DNA of 64,000 nucleotides from Saposhnikovia divaricata (GCA_036435485.1 CM071598.1:204827148-204891147); one strand, 5' to 3'; positions 1-10,788 are shown, numbered from the stretch's first letter. Notes: generated by a model not told the origin, from the sequence alone. Numbers and translations are program-made.

Positions 1-2929
1 ATGTGCTTTTCCTATCAATCCTGCAACCTGCATAGTCTGAATCCGAATAGCCAATAAGATTAAAACCTGTATCTCTTGGGTACCAAATCCCTAGATTTGG
101 TGTGCCCTTGAGATACCTAAAAATTCTTTTGACGGCTACGAGATGTGATTCTCTAGGATCCGCTTGGAACCTTGCACATAAACAAGTTGCGAACATTATA
201 TCTGGTCTACTTGCAGTTAAATAGAGGAGTGAGCCAATCATACCTCGATAGCTTGTGATGTCAACTGATTTACCTGATTTGTCTTCATCAAGCTTCGTGG
301 CTGTTGCCATAGGAGTCTTAGCTGCTGATGCATCTTCTAGATTATACTTCTTGAGTAAATCTCTGACGTACTTGGATTGACAGATAAAGATACCATCTTT
401 TCTCTGACTGATCTGTAATCCAAGGAAGAAGGACAGCTCTCCCATCATGCTCATCTCATATTTTTCCTGCATTAGCTTGGCAAATTTCTCGCACAAGCGC
501 TCATTTGATGACCCAAAAATAATATCGTCCACATATACTTGAACAAGTATTAAGTCATTTCTCACAACTTTATAGAACAATGTTTTATCAATTACTCCCC
601 TAACAAAACCATTTTCAATTAAGAATAGAGATAGGGTTTCATACCATCGCCTTGGGGATTGCCTGAGGCCATAGACAGATTTGAAGAGTAGATACACAAA
701 ATCTGCATGTTCTGGATCAACGAAGCCGGGCGGCTGTTCCAGATACACTTCTTCTTCTAACTCTCCGTTCAGGAAGGCACTTTTCACGTCCATCTGGAAC
801 ACCTTGAAGTTCTTATGTGCTGCAAATGCCAAGAACATCCTGACTGCCTCAAGTCTTGCAACTGGTGCATAGGTTTCATCATAATCAATTCCTTCTCGCT
901 GAGAATAACCTTTTGCAACCAAACGAGCCTTGTTTCGTGTTACAAGTCCGTTTTCATCCAGTTTATTTCTGAATACCCACCTAGCTCCAATTACGGATTT
1001 GTTCTTTGGTCGGGGTACCAGTTTCCAAACTTTCTGCCTTTCAAACTGATTGAGTTCCTCTTGCATTGCAATCACCCAATCAGCATCGCCAAGAGCTTCT
1101 TCTATTTCTTTAGGTTCAAGCTTGGATAAGAACCCAGAATATAAGGAGATATTAGCCATGTCAGCTCTTGCGGTTCTTCTAGTAGTCACACCAGCATCTG
1201 GATCACCAATAATTAACTCAAACGGATGGTCTCTATTCCATACCCGTTCACCTGGAAATTGTCTAGATGATTCAGCTTGACTTTCTGAGATGGGGTGCTG
1301 ACTACTTTGATTATTTTCACTAACTCCCCCTGAGTTAGTGCCAGCTCCTACAGAACTAGAGTCAACTCGACTCGAGCCTTGAACAGTAGTCCTTGAGCTG
1401 CTATTTACTCCCCCTGAGTTGTTGCCGGTTGGTACTGAAGAGGTCTCTCCTGATCTTGTAGAATTAGCTCGTTCACTAGACTCAGGTTCTTCACGTACAC
1501 TTGGAACATTTAATGGAACAACCAACTCAGGTTCATCTTCAAGATCTTCTAAGTCCAGATTCTGAAATTTTAGGGACTCAGGTTCACTAGAATCTCTTGA
1601 AATTGATGAGAGTTTGGTATCGTCGAATCTGACGTTGTAACTTTCAGTCACTTTTCGATCATTCACTAAGAACACTCTATAAGCTGCCACCACGTCTGTA
1701 GAGTAACCAACAAAGATTCCTTCACGAGCTTTTGCTGCAAACTTGCCTAGATTTTCATCATCTATAAGCACATAGCATTTTGCTCCGAAGACATGAAAGT
1801 ATTTGATTGTTGGTCTTCTGTTGTTCATTAGCTCACATGGTGTCTTTTCTTTATCTTTTATGATCAAGGTTCTATTTTGAGTGTAACAAGCGGTACTCAC
1901 TGCTTCGGCCCAGAAATGCAAAGGAAGTTTTGAATCATACAACAAAGTTCTTGCTGCTTCAACCAAAGTTCTATTCTTCCTTTCAACTACTCCATTTTGC
2001 TGTGGAGTTCTCGGGGCTGAATACTGACGACGTATTCCCTTAGATACACAGAAGTCATTTAGCACTGCGTTTTTGAATTCAGTGCCATTGTCTGATCTAA
2101 TCGTCTTCACAGTAAGTGTTGAAACATTCTCAATTTGAGTGATGTGATCAATGATTAAGAAAGGTACTTCGTCTTTCGTCATTGCGAACAATACCCATGT
2201 ATACTTGGAGAAGTCATCCACGATTACCAAAGCATATCTTTTCCTAGACAAAGATAGGACATTCACTGGGCCAAACAAATCCATATGAAGAAGTTGTAGA
2301 GGCTCAGTAATACTAGAAATTTCTTTGCTTTTATGCGATGCTCGCTTCGACTTTCCCATTTCACAAGCTTCACAGAGTCCTTTCGGAGCGAACTCCATTT
2401 GAGGTAGATCTCTCACCAATTCTCGCCTTGCGAGAGCATTCATCGTTTTGAAGTTTAAGTGAGATAGCTTTTTGTGCCATAACCAGCTTTCATCATCCGA
2501 GGCTTTGCTGTAGAAACAGGTGACCTCATCCTGATTTGCTGAATCCATATCTGCAACAAAAAGATCTGCCTTTCGAACTCCTCTTAAAGCTAGTGAGCCT
2601 TCCTTGATGTGAGTGATTGAGACACCTTTCTTGTTGAAGACAATTTCGTAACCTTTGTCACAGAATTGACTTATACTCAACAGATTGTGCTTTAGTCCCT
2701 CAACATAGGAAATATCTTCAATGATGACATTGCCAGTTTTCAGTTTGCCATATCCCTTAGTCACACCTATGCTGTCATCTCCAAAGGTAACATAAGGGCC
2801 AGCCTTCATAACCAACTCTGTAAGCAGGGACTTGTTTCCAGTCATATGCCTCGATGCTCCACTGTCTAGCACCCATATAACTTTATTTCTATTCTGCTTA
2901 ATGCCCTGCAATGACAGATTGGTTAGACA
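1..2929 (-). CDS. pol: Ty1/copia pol (protease, integrase, reverse transcriptase, RNase H), 3' end outside window
   Basis: Copies element RNA into DNA and integrates it. Visible in one minus-strand frame: protease site WVLDSGASRHMTG near 2850; integrase zinc region (LSHLN, then CEAC) at 2370-2480; the catalytic region with LHMDLFGPV, IRSDNGTEF and TPQQNGVVERKNR; the RT active site YVDD near 525-536; and the RNase H motif YSDSDYAGC at 23-49. Anchors at 49, 538, 2098 and 2926 share one frame and I saw no stop, so pol appears open to the window edge. It lies in the -1 frame relative to gag, whose stop is at 2923-2925. No independent start is proposed; expression presumably needs recoding or splicing. 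Two copies of a CTCCCCCTGAG string in the integrase-RT linker are coding, not polypurine tracts. Confidence 0.88.
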
Positions 2930-5376
2930 TTCTTCGGAACCCAACTTTGATTGGGCCCGGCTTTTCGATAAGATCGAGAATCAACAGATTTAACAACAGG
3001 AGATGCACTTTTCTTCACATTACTAGAGCTTTCGACTATCTCCTTTCCTTTCTCAGACTTGACAGATTTGTCAGTCTTAGGAGAAGGTTTGTCACTCCTA
3101 ACTTTAGGAGGACTGACAGTCTTGGCTCTACCATACTTTTTCTTGATATTTGAACTAGCAACAGTATTTGAGCATGACTGGCTAGATGCATTCATTAAAT
3201 GCACAAAAGTTTGCATGATATTAAAAGTGCATGGCATACAGTTAGGTTGACCACACTGTGCATGATTCTGATGCAGATTATTCATTGTATGTGTGGTAGG
3301 CATGGCATGTGCAGCAGGAACATTCATGTTAGCTTTGCATGCATAAGAAAGATGTTCAGTAGATTTACAATGATAACATGCTTTCTTTATTCGTTCAGCC
3401 TTAACCTCTTTTATGCCTTTTTCTTTCTTTCCTTGTTGTTTAACAGCCTTAGCTCCTAATCCCAGTCTAGATTCATCTCTAGGGAAATTGATTTTCACTT
3501 GTTTAATAGGAGTTACAGGTTGTTCTTTCTGGCGATCTTCCATCTCAATCTCATATCTAGCTATCAATTCAGTCTCTTCTTCTTCTATTCTAGGAACAAG
3601 ATGTTTGTAGATAGGTTTGACAGCCGATTTAAGAATTCTAGGTGTTTCCTGTTTAAGGTCACTGGAACTAGGGTCAATAGGTCTCTTCCCTTCTTTCTTA
3701 GATAAGTCAGAATAGTCAAGTCCTACACCTACTCCAGTTATCTTCTTAAATACGTCATTATCTACATACACTTTACTAGCAGCTAGTTTGTAAGCTTCGC
3801 ATTTTGTTTCTAACTCAGCTAGATTGTTCCTAAGACATGCTTCTACTTCTTCCTTAAGGACAAGCTTGTGTTCCAGAGATTTAATAAAGTCTCTTAGAGA
3901 AGTATCTACAGTGCAAGCAGCCTCTAGCTCTTCCACTTTTGCCTCCAGCATTCTGCATTTGGCAACAAGTGTTTTCTGTTCCTTTTGAGAAGAGTCTAGG
4001 CTTTTGCACAACATATAGATCTCTTCACTAAGAGCCCCGTTCTGTTCTTTATAATCATCAATAGACATTTCTACTTTAAGAGTCAGAACTGGTACCTCTG
4101 GTTCCTCTGATGTCTCAGCCATGAGCGCAAAGTTTGCTACTTGAGTAACATCTTCCTCATCTGAATCATCCCAAGCTCTTCCTTCTGTCACCAATAAAGC
4201 TCGTTTTCCATGTCTTTCCTTCAACAGTGCTTCATAGTTGCTTTTGAGAGCTTCAAATGTTTCTTTTGGATAAGTCTGTTTAGGCTTTTTGCAGTCCGAG
4301 GCAAAGTGTCCAGCTTCACCACAATTGTAGCATTTGAATTTCATTTTGAAATCCAAGGGAGATTTGTAGCTGGTATTCTTGCCTTTTCCTTTGTAGCCTG
4401 ACGAACTACCACCACCCTTAGCAGCCCGATAATAAGATGAAGATTTCTTCTGTGGTCGGTTGCTTTTTCTAAATCTCATGTTGCTGAACTTCCTTGCCAT
4501 GTATGCCACGACACTATCGTCCATGTTGTCCAGCTCTTCTTGGGTGTAGTAGTCATCATCACTGTCAGATGCGCACTCGTCATCATTATCAACTTGATGT
4601 GGTGCAAGTGATGATTTAGGCTTTGCTGCAACCATTGCCTTCTTAGACTCTTCCTCATCAGCAACTAATCCTGATGCACTTTCTTTTGACTTTGAATCAT
4701 TGTCCCATGCTTGATCTTGAAGCGTTTCCAGCTCATAGGTCTTTAATATTCCATAATACTCTTCCAGAGAAGTTGTATGCAAATCTCTGGTTTCTCTGAT
4801 TGCGTAGACCCTATGCTCAATGCTTTTTGGCTGGTTCCTCAGATATCTCGTATTTGTTTCAACCATGGGGAGAGTCACACCTCTCAGATTCAAATCCAAT
4901 ACCAACTGACTGAATCGTAGGTAGACATCTGTTATGCCTTCTCCTTTCCTTATTCTAAAGGTGTCATACTCCATCTTGAGTATGAGTGTTTTGTTGCTTC
5001 TGACCTCTGCAGATCCTTCCATGACAACTTCTATCTTGTCCCAAATCTTCTTCGCTGTAGTCAGACCTTTGACTATGTTGAACATTTCATGATCAAGAGA
5101 TTCCATCAAGGTTTGTCGTACAGCAGTATCCAAAGCTATTTGCTCTTTATCAGCATCCGAAAAGTCCGCTGCCTTTTTGGGCTCAGACCGGGGTGGTATA
5201 ACCACTCCTCCTTCCGTATGTGAAGGAATAACTGCCATTGGGACAAATTTACCCTTGTCAAGGACTTCCAGATATTCAGGGTTAATAGTCTCTAGATATA
5301 GTCTCATTCTGAAAACCCATTCTTCATAGTGATCTTTGTTGAACATTGGGATCTTGAATGCATTTTTAGGAGCCAT
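2923..5376 (-). CDS. gag: Ty1/copia gag with C-terminal extension (817 aa)
   Basis: Structural capsid/nucleocapsid protein that packages element RNA. The N-terminus (KIPMFNKDHYEEWVFRMR) and following helical region match the copia gag family. A CCHC knuckle CYNCGEAGHFASDC lies near residue 350, a coiled-coil-like region at about 430-550, and a second knuckle CYHCKSTEHLSYAC near 670. A motif NHAQCGQPNCMPC follows near 705, then a Lys/Ser-rich tail ending GPNQSWVPKNV. The frame stays open to 5391 only through a GTG; the first ATG, at 5374-5376, gives MAPKNAFKIP and is chosen as the start. The protein is long compared with ordinary copia gag but in keeping with Sirevirus-type gag. It stops at 2923 and pol continues in the -1 frame. 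Confidence 0.9.
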   Translation of the reverse strand: MAPKNAFKIPMFNKDHYEEWVFRMRLYLETINPEYLEVLDKGKFVPMAVIPSHTEGGVVIPPRSEPKKAADFSDADKEQIALDTAVRQTLMESLDHEMFNIVKGLTTAKKIWDKIEVVMEGSAEVRSNKTLILKMEYDTFRIRKGEGITDVYLRFSQLVLDLNLRGVTLPMVETNTRYLRNQPKSIEHRVYAIRETRDLHTTSLEEYYGILKTYELETLQDQAWDNDSKSKESASGLVADEEESKKAMVAAKPKSSLAPHQVDNDDECASDSDDDYYTQEELDNMDDSVVAYMARKFSNMRFRKSNRPQKKSSSYYRAAKGGGSSSGYKGKGKNTSYKSPLDFKMKFKCYNCGEAGHFASDCKKPKQTYPKETFEALKSNYEALLKERHGKRALLVTEGRAWDDSDEEDVTQVANFALMAETSEEPEVPVLTLKVEMSIDDYKEQNGALSEEIYMLCKSLDSSQKEQKTLVAKCRMLEAKVEELEAACTVDTSLRDFIKSLEHKLVLKEEVEACLRNNLAELETKCEAYKLAASKVYVDNDVFKKITGVGVGLDYSDLSKKEGKRPIDPSSSDLKQETPRILKSAVKPIYKHLVPRIEEEETELIARYEIEMEDRQKEQPVTPIKQVKINFPRDESRLGLGAKAVKQQGKKEKGIKEVKAERIKKACYHCKSTEHLSYACKANMNVPAAHAMPTTHTMNNLHQNHAQCGQPNCMPCTFNIMQTFVHLMNASSQSCSNTVASSNIKKKYGRAKTVSPPKVRSDKPSPKTDKSVKSEKGKEIVESSSNVKKSASPVVKSVDSRSYRKAGPNQSWVPKNV

Positions 5377-6064
5377 CTCAATTCTGGTCACTAAAAATTT
5401 CTAAGTACCCAAGACTAGGCTATGTAGAATATTTATGTAGAACTTTTGCCTAAGTCGAAATTTCTCTAAGTAGAAATTTTGCTCAAGTCGAAATCACCAA
5501 GTAGAAATTGTCCAAGTCGAAATTCTATGTAGAAATTCTCAAGTAGAACTTCTATGTAGAAATTTTTGCCTTAGAATAATTTTTCTGCAGATTTCTTTAA
5601 ATATTGAATAAACAATATTATCACTTTAACACTTTTTGACTTTGAATGCTTTACTCACCAAACCCACCTAACCCACATGCTAGGTACTGAGTATGTCTTT
5701 TACTTTCGGCTGAATAAAGTAAATCAAAGAATCCAAAAACCACCTTTTTATTCTTTTACTATTGAAAAGGAGATCAAAAAGTTGTTGGGTTGTATTCTTT
5801 GATAAGAACAGATGATGAACACTCAAGAACACCAAATATGAACTAACCCAGATAAATTCACAAAAATTAATTAAAATACACCCAAGCTAAATAATCACAC
5901 CTGGAGTATTTAAATAATTTTTCAGATGAGTTTTCACTACCAACGAATTAAAACACACTTTTCGAGAAAATGAAAAGTAGATCTGAAAAATGAAAACTCA
6001 CGATTCTTCAACTCAACACAAGGATCTATGTTTTGTATGTTAAACATATAGCTCTGATACCAAT
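5377..6064 (-). other. Element A 5' leader with tRNA-Met primer-binding site
   Basis: Untranslated leader between the LTR and gag. Immediately inside the LTR (about 6049-6064) the minus strand reads TTGGTATCAGAGC, complementary to the 3' end of plant initiator tRNA-Met. From 5405 to 5580 the leader holds about ten degenerate copies of an AAGTAGAAATT / AAGTCGAAATT motif. The same core occurs in the LTR palindromes at 6484-6602. No ORF is supported. Confidence 0.75.
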
Positions 6065-6333
6065 TGTTAGGTCCAAATGTGTTGTAGAGGGGGGGTGAAT
6101 ACAACTTTTCGAATATGAGAGGCAATAAAAACGATGCAATAAATAAACACACAGATTCAAGGAATATATTTCTTTATATATAACTTGAAAGGGTTGCTAC
6201 AACATTCATTACAAAGTATAACAGAAGTTGAGAGAGAAGTGAATGATACTAAGCTCTGTGAATGCACTCTCTCTTTTTCTCTTGTGTTTTTCTCTAGAAT
6301 TGCTCACTTACTAAAACATTACACAAGTACTTC

Positions 6334-6341
6334 TATTTATA
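6334..6341 (-). promoter_or_regulatory. TATA box of element A LTR
   Basis: The minus strand reads TATAAATA in a suitable place: inside the LTR, about 270 bp before its 3' boundary and downstream of the palindrome array. Transcription would run leftward into the leader and gag. Confidence 0.55.
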
Positions 6342-6483
6342 CTACATGTAATCTATGTCCTGTAGTCTTCAAAGACTAAGATGTACGTGGCCCAATGATG
6401 TCCACATAATTCTTGCCTTATCTTGAAAGCTTGGAAATCTGCCAATCAGAAGATGCCATGTGTCATGTTGAAGCTGCACCTAA

Positions 6484-6602
6484 GTAGAACTTCTACTTGA
6501 GAATTTCTACTTGGCTATCTCGAAATTCCTAAATGGAACTTCTACTTGGCTATCTCGAAATTCTTAAGTAGAACTTCTACTTGAGAATTTCTACTTAGCC
6601 AT
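6484..6602. repeat. Array of AAGTAGAA-C-TTCTACTT palindromes in element A LTR
   Basis: Perfect 8-bp inverted repeats with a one-base spacer (AAGTAGAACTTCTACTT), plus degenerate copies joined by GAGAATTTCTACTT and GGCTATCTCGAAATTC. The array begins about 140 bp upstream of the LTR TATA box in the direction of transcription. This is the position of an enhancer-like U3 array; the function is inferred from position only. Confidence 0.6.
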
Positions 6603-7155
6603 CCAGAACATTTAGTACTTAGAAAATATTCTGGTCTTCAACTTGAAACTTCAATGCACATCTTGAACTTGTGATATCTTCATGTCTTCTTTATTCTTCA
6701 ACAAGCTCTTGAACATGGTTCTTTATTACTGACATAAACTTGCTATCAATGTCCTGACACTTGATGCACTGGTCTGGTTCATAAGTGACTAGTCTTGATA
6801 GTGTTTCTGCTTCTTGAATAAATTACCATATTCACTGAATAACTTGGCTTTCCAATATTTGCTTTCCTTCTTCTTCACTTGAAATCAATTGGTCTTGTTG
6901 ATACTGATAGTTATGATCTTGATTCTTGATTTATCAAATCATTGAGGCATGAACAACTTTGACTTGAACTTCTCTCAATGATTTCTTCTTGGCTTGATCA
7001 TAGTTAGCATGTTTAATTGTATCAATTACCTTGTCTTCATTTAGTGTTGATTTCTTGTGACTTCCTGTTCTTGATTGTCTTCTGGTTAAGTATCTTTTCC
7101 TTTAGTTTGAGTTACATTAGTTATAGTGTTACAAGTTTATACACTCTGCCTTTCA

Positions 7156-7769
7156 TTCCCTCAACCTCATCCATCTCGAACCTTGGCTCTTGATACCACT
7201 TGTTAGGTTAGGGGACTTACACAATCCGAGATTCATAAACACCAATACAAAGCAAACACATAACCAAAAGATTAGTTGACAAGATCCACCAAAGCGTGGT
7301 CACACATTATTCAAGTATCACTTCTACTTCTATCAACAATTAGTAAAAGTAAAACAAGAACACACACAATATTTGACATGAAAACACCCACGTCCTAACT
7401 CATATTATTAATCCAAACAATTATCAATAATACATTCAAAACAATAACACCTCACTGGTGTCCCAAAACTTGAGCCAACAATGCTCAAACATCACCTAAA
7501 CAATACCTAAGACTACATCTTTTAAGTATTCACACATCAAACAAATACAATATGACTATGTATATATAGCCATCAAGACTTACCATACTTGTTCTACAAG
7601 ACTTACCATACTTGTTATACAAGCCTTCCAATGAATGGTACCTAATTACCCAACTTAGTGATCAAGACATACCATATATAATAATTGTCTACACTTATAA
7701 TTATTATCTTACCCATATATATCTTATACTACCCAAGCCCATAACATCGTATTGGGTTGAAACCCAACA
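7156..7769 (-). mobile_element. Element C: copia-type 5' LTR with primer site, interrupted by element A
   Basis: An LTR-like unit of 569 bp at 7201-7769 runs on the minus strand from TGTTGGGTTTC to CCTAACA. Next to it (about 7186-7200) lies AGTGGTATCAAGAGCC, a tRNA-Met primer site. The remaining 45 bp (7156-7200) are leader, cut off by the end of element A. The simplest reading is that A inserted into C's leader and that the rest of C lies left of the window. No second LTR is visible here. Confidence 0.6.
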
Positions 7770-7880
7770 CATTTGACCCATTGTACCTGTCCACTGGAGA
7801 TAGAGAACTATTGTCAGTGTTAGCATCACATAAAAATAGTTCCACCTCCAACAGTTAATTTTTGGATAATAGATGGCAAA
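7770..7880. other. Short spacer, nothing recognised
   Basis: AT-rich sequence between the element C LTR and the AIG1-like remnant. It may hold the decayed C-terminal part of that gene, but I cannot align it with confidence. Confidence 0.4.
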
Positions 7881-8666
7881 TTAAAAGAAAGCACCGTATA
7901 AGGGGAGTACTTCCCTCGAGAATCTAGACAATTTATTATGCAATTTCAAGTGTAGGATAAGCAGGCAATCTACCATGTGAACATAATATTGAATGGCAAC
8001 ATAAAATACCTTCAATGGTTTAGGAAATTTATCGCCTAAATAATCTTCCAAAGTTATTTCAGCATCCTCCAGTTCATCCCCACCAGTGAAAACAATAATC
8101 ATGTAATCAGTCATTTTGTTCCTAAATAAAGTCTTCAGGCTATTGAGTACTACTTTTTCTCCTTCTAAAAAACGAGTCTTGATTGAGAGAACAACAAGAA
8201 CATCGTGGATACCAATACCATCCTCGGACATTTTGATGGATTTAGCAATTTTTTTACCAATAATATCAATTTTACCAGAACAACCAAAAAACCCTGCCAT
8301 AGCTATTATATAGGAATTTTCATTTTTAGCTAATTGAGCACAAGGTCGCTTCTTTAAAAGAAATAGACATGAATTTCTGTTACTTAAGTGGAAAAAAAAA
8401 TGTAAGTTCAATTAGACAGCTAGAAAAGAAACTGTTCCAGTAGTTTCCATAAAATGGAGAATCTGGCCGTCTTTTAATACAGTTATATGCATTGTCAGCA
8501 TGAGTAAACAGCAGATGATTTTACCCCAGATGCAAATGCCCTCTTTTTACAAAATACTATTGCATGTCGTACTTTTGCCAATACCTGTACATCCAACTAA
8601 GACCAGAGTTCGAGGTCCAACAGAAGATGCAAGTACCCAACCATCATCAACAGAACTTGTACCCAC
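7881..8666 (-). pseudogene. AIG1/GIMAP-type GTPase remnant
   Basis: AIG1 proteins are P-loop GTPases of the TOC-GTPase superfamily; plant members are linked to defence responses. On the minus strand, 8666-8560 encodes SSVDDGWVLASSVGPRTL, then the P-loop GCTGIGKST. After NSIL the frame breaks at a stop. Another frame resumes with KRAFASGVKSSAV, then TVLKDGQIL. A 176-codon frame (7881-8411) carries the rest: DIIGKKIAKSIKMSEDG, HDVLVVLSIKTRF, YMIIVFTGGDELE and TLEDYLGD, which match the conserved AIG1 core. The codon expected to be ATG is GTG (8664-8666). At least two frame disruptions plus this start loss make it a pseudogene; an intron could explain one break but not all. Confidence 0.75.
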
Positions 8667-9241
8667 TTCTTTAGCAAAAAAAAAAAAAAAGAACTTCCAC
8701 CCACTATGGAATTAGGTTACCCCGAACAATAAATTTTAACACAAGTGTCCAAGTGTCCGATCAGGTGCAGAAATTTGCACAAAGGATAAAACATCTAGAA
8801 ATTCAAGAACAAATGTTCCTTGTTGCTGGTAAAAGATAGTGGTGGTAGACTGAACTATTTCTAAATCATTATAGGGGCTTAATCCTTCTCTAAATCTGAT
8901 GAAGGAATGTCAGGTTATTTGGCTAAAGTTGAAGATGGCATATTCTGCCCAACTACTTCTGATAACGTCTTTGCACAAGCATGTCTAGTACATAATTTTT
9001 TTTAGATCGGTACTTTAAACATAGTTTAGCTGTTGGCTCAGATAAGTGGTGGCTTAGCAACATCCCCGTTTTACTACACTATTGTATATATATATATATA
9101 TACATATTTAATAAATTTGCTTTGTTTACCTAAACAATTTATACCAACTCATGCAAGCAATAAGATAGAACATGACTTGAGATGAATCAATGACATAACC
9201 AGTAGTGTTTGAAAGTAATAAACATATGTAGTACAATATTC
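8667..9241. other. Non-coding spacer with poly(A) and TA tracts
   Basis: I see no supported gene here. There is an A run near 8678-8691 and a (TA)n stretch near 9087-9105. Confidence 0.6.
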
Positions 9242-9665
9242 TTAATAATTCAAAGACGATTTGTTTTTGAAAAGACTTGCAAATGTCCGCTTCTCTGGTT
9301 CCGCAGCTTGTCCGGTCAATGTCGTGTTTGCTGGTTTCGCAACTTGTCCGACCAATGTCGTCTTTGCTCGTTCCGCAGCTTGTCCAGCCGATGTCGTCTC
9401 TTTTACTTCCGCAACTTTTTTTGTCAATGTCATTAACATATTTTCAAAATTATTTTTAACCAACGTGTTAATTGATTTTTTCTTAGCTGGTGGTAAGCTC
9501 TCAAACTCCAAAATTTTGAGTATTGTCGTCTCACTTGGAAAACTTGAACTGACTTTACTTTTCTCAGTGACCTCACAAGAGAAGTACTCAAGGATCTATG
9601 TGGCTGCAGTCGTCGTGTCCCTCTTTTGTAGAACCAGCTCCCATAGAAAAGTACCAAAGCCTTGA
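9242..9665 (-). pseudogene. Unrecognised ORF fragment with three 36-bp repeats
   Basis: The minus frame encodes about 140 codons with one internal stop near 9600. Readable parts are FGTFLWELVLQKRDTTTAAT, then after the stop EYFSCEVTEKSKVSSSFPSE, and an ATG-initiated 89-codon tail. That tail contains three 12-residue repeats (TTSAGQAAERAK, TTLVGQVAKPAN, TTLTGQAAEPEK) and ends with RTFASLFKN. The last motif resembles the start of plant LINE ORF1 / DUF4283 proteins, but the match is too short to rely on. I do not recognise the family. Likely a transposon-derived or host gene fragment. Confidence 0.35.
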
Positions 9666-10228
9666 AATGCCTAAACAATTTTGTAGGCATACATGTTAGA
9701 TAATTATACTGGATAATAATTATTATTAAACAAGACAACACATACAGCAAAGCAAAATAAGAGTAACATATAAAGATACGCTTGTACCTATCTAGTAATT
9801 CTAATGTGGCTTTGGTTGTACTATTAACAACAGAGTGCAAGTCCTTAATAGTTTTCCCACCTAAATTTTCCTTCTTCTTAAGTATCCGTAAAAATAAAGA
9901 GTGCATAAAATCCTACCTAAACAAGAGAAAACAAAGTAAAGTAATTGACAAAAATATGTTAATTGGTCCCTAAAAAAACGGTTAGAGATATAAAATAGAT
10001 GATAATACCTTGATGTTTTTTTAGATTTCTTTGATGATAGCTTCTATTTGAGCAGCATCATTTGATTTAGGTACTATCATGTCTATAATTAAATTAAGCA
10101 ATTATATTAGTTATTGCACAAAAAGATATTGAAATAAATTTGTACTATAAATATAATTATTTATGCTCACCTAAAATGAAAAGTAAGATATTATTATTTG
10201 TACTATATTTGTACTAGTTATTAAAACA
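9666..10228. other. AT-rich spacer left of element B
   Basis: A minus-strand frame near 9780-9906 encodes GGKTIKDLHSVVNSTTKATL and could be an exon of the same remnant as 9242-9665. I cannot place it in a family. Otherwise nothing is recognised. Confidence 0.4.
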
Positions 10229-10233
10229 GTAGT
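10229..10233. other. Left target-site duplication of element B (GTAGT)
   Basis: GTAGT directly precedes the LTR start TGTTAGG and is repeated exactly at 35586-35590, after the other LTR. A 5-bp duplication is usual for Ty1/copia integration and fixes the ends of element B. Confidence 0.9.
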
Positions 10234-10685
10234 TGTTAGGTCCGATAAGATTGTAGAAGGGGGGTTGAATACAATCTATACCAATTTATCGAAATTTGTC
10301 CGGATAAATTTAATTTATATTTTGACAAATTTGAGCGGAATAAATTGAAACAAATTTCAAGTTGAATATAAAAATATATTAACTTGATGGGTGTTACAAT
10401 TTCAGTACAGAAATTAATCAAGTTGATAAAAACTAATTTAGAAAATTCGACATGAACTTTTCTAATTTAGTTAATAAAAATCAAGATTAGAACTAGGAAA
10501 CTTAATTTGCTAGTAGTACAAGAACAATAAATAAACAAGTTTCACCGGATAAAATATTACAAGAGAGATGAACTTGATTTTACAGAAATTAATTTGTTCT
10601 TGAGCTTGGGAGAGAAAATTGAGCTGCTGGAATTTTTCTGATATTTTCTGGACTGTTATTTTTGTTCTGCTGCTTCCTGCCTTGA

Positions 10686-10693
10686 TTATATAA
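10686..10693 (-). promoter_or_regulatory. TATA box of element B LTR
   Basis: The minus strand reads TTATATAA within CCTTATATAATC; the same is at 34026-34033 in the other LTR. It lies directly downstream, in transcription sense, of the palindrome array, which supports its use as the LTR promoter. Confidence 0.5.
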
Positions 10694-10788
10694 GGCTTTA
10701 CTGATTAAATATGACTTAATCAGCTTCAAGACCTATTTAATCAACTGTCAGCATGACTTAAACTTGCTCCAAGACATAAATTTCCTTA

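Larger units (their letters stand above)
1..7155 (-). mobile_element. Element A: Sirevirus-like Ty1/copia LTR retrotransposon, partial
   Basis: Reading right to left, this holds a 5' LTR (6065-7155), a primer-binding site, a leader, gag, and pol in the order protease, integrase, reverse transcriptase, RNase H. That order defines Ty1/copia. The element runs off the left edge, so its RNase H end, polypurine tract and 3' LTR are not visible. The very long gag with a C-terminal extension, and its similarity to element B (which has multiple polypurine tracts), suggest the Sirevirus lineage; that assignment is inference. Only the right-hand target duplication (TTCCC at 7156-7160) can be seen, so it cannot be matched. 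The copy looks well preserved. Confidence 0.9.
6065..7155 (-). repeat. Element A 5' LTR (1,091 bp)
   Basis: On the minus strand it starts TGAAAGGCA at 7155 and ends CCTAACA at 6065, followed directly by the primer-binding site. The TG...CA ends and abutting primer site define it. It carries a TATAAATA box and a palindrome array, listed separately. A string at 6763-6791 containing GGTCTGGTTCATAAG is shared with element B's LTR. The partner LTR lies outside the window. Confidence 0.85.

Noticed and set aside
1310..1425. CTCCCCCTGAGTT strings as polypurine tracts of element A
   Set aside because: They code for NSGGV in the open pol frame and are far from any LTR visible here.
6040..6064. tRNA gene at the TGGTATCAGAGC sites
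   Set aside because: Only the 3' end of tRNA-Met is complemented; these are retroelement primer sites.
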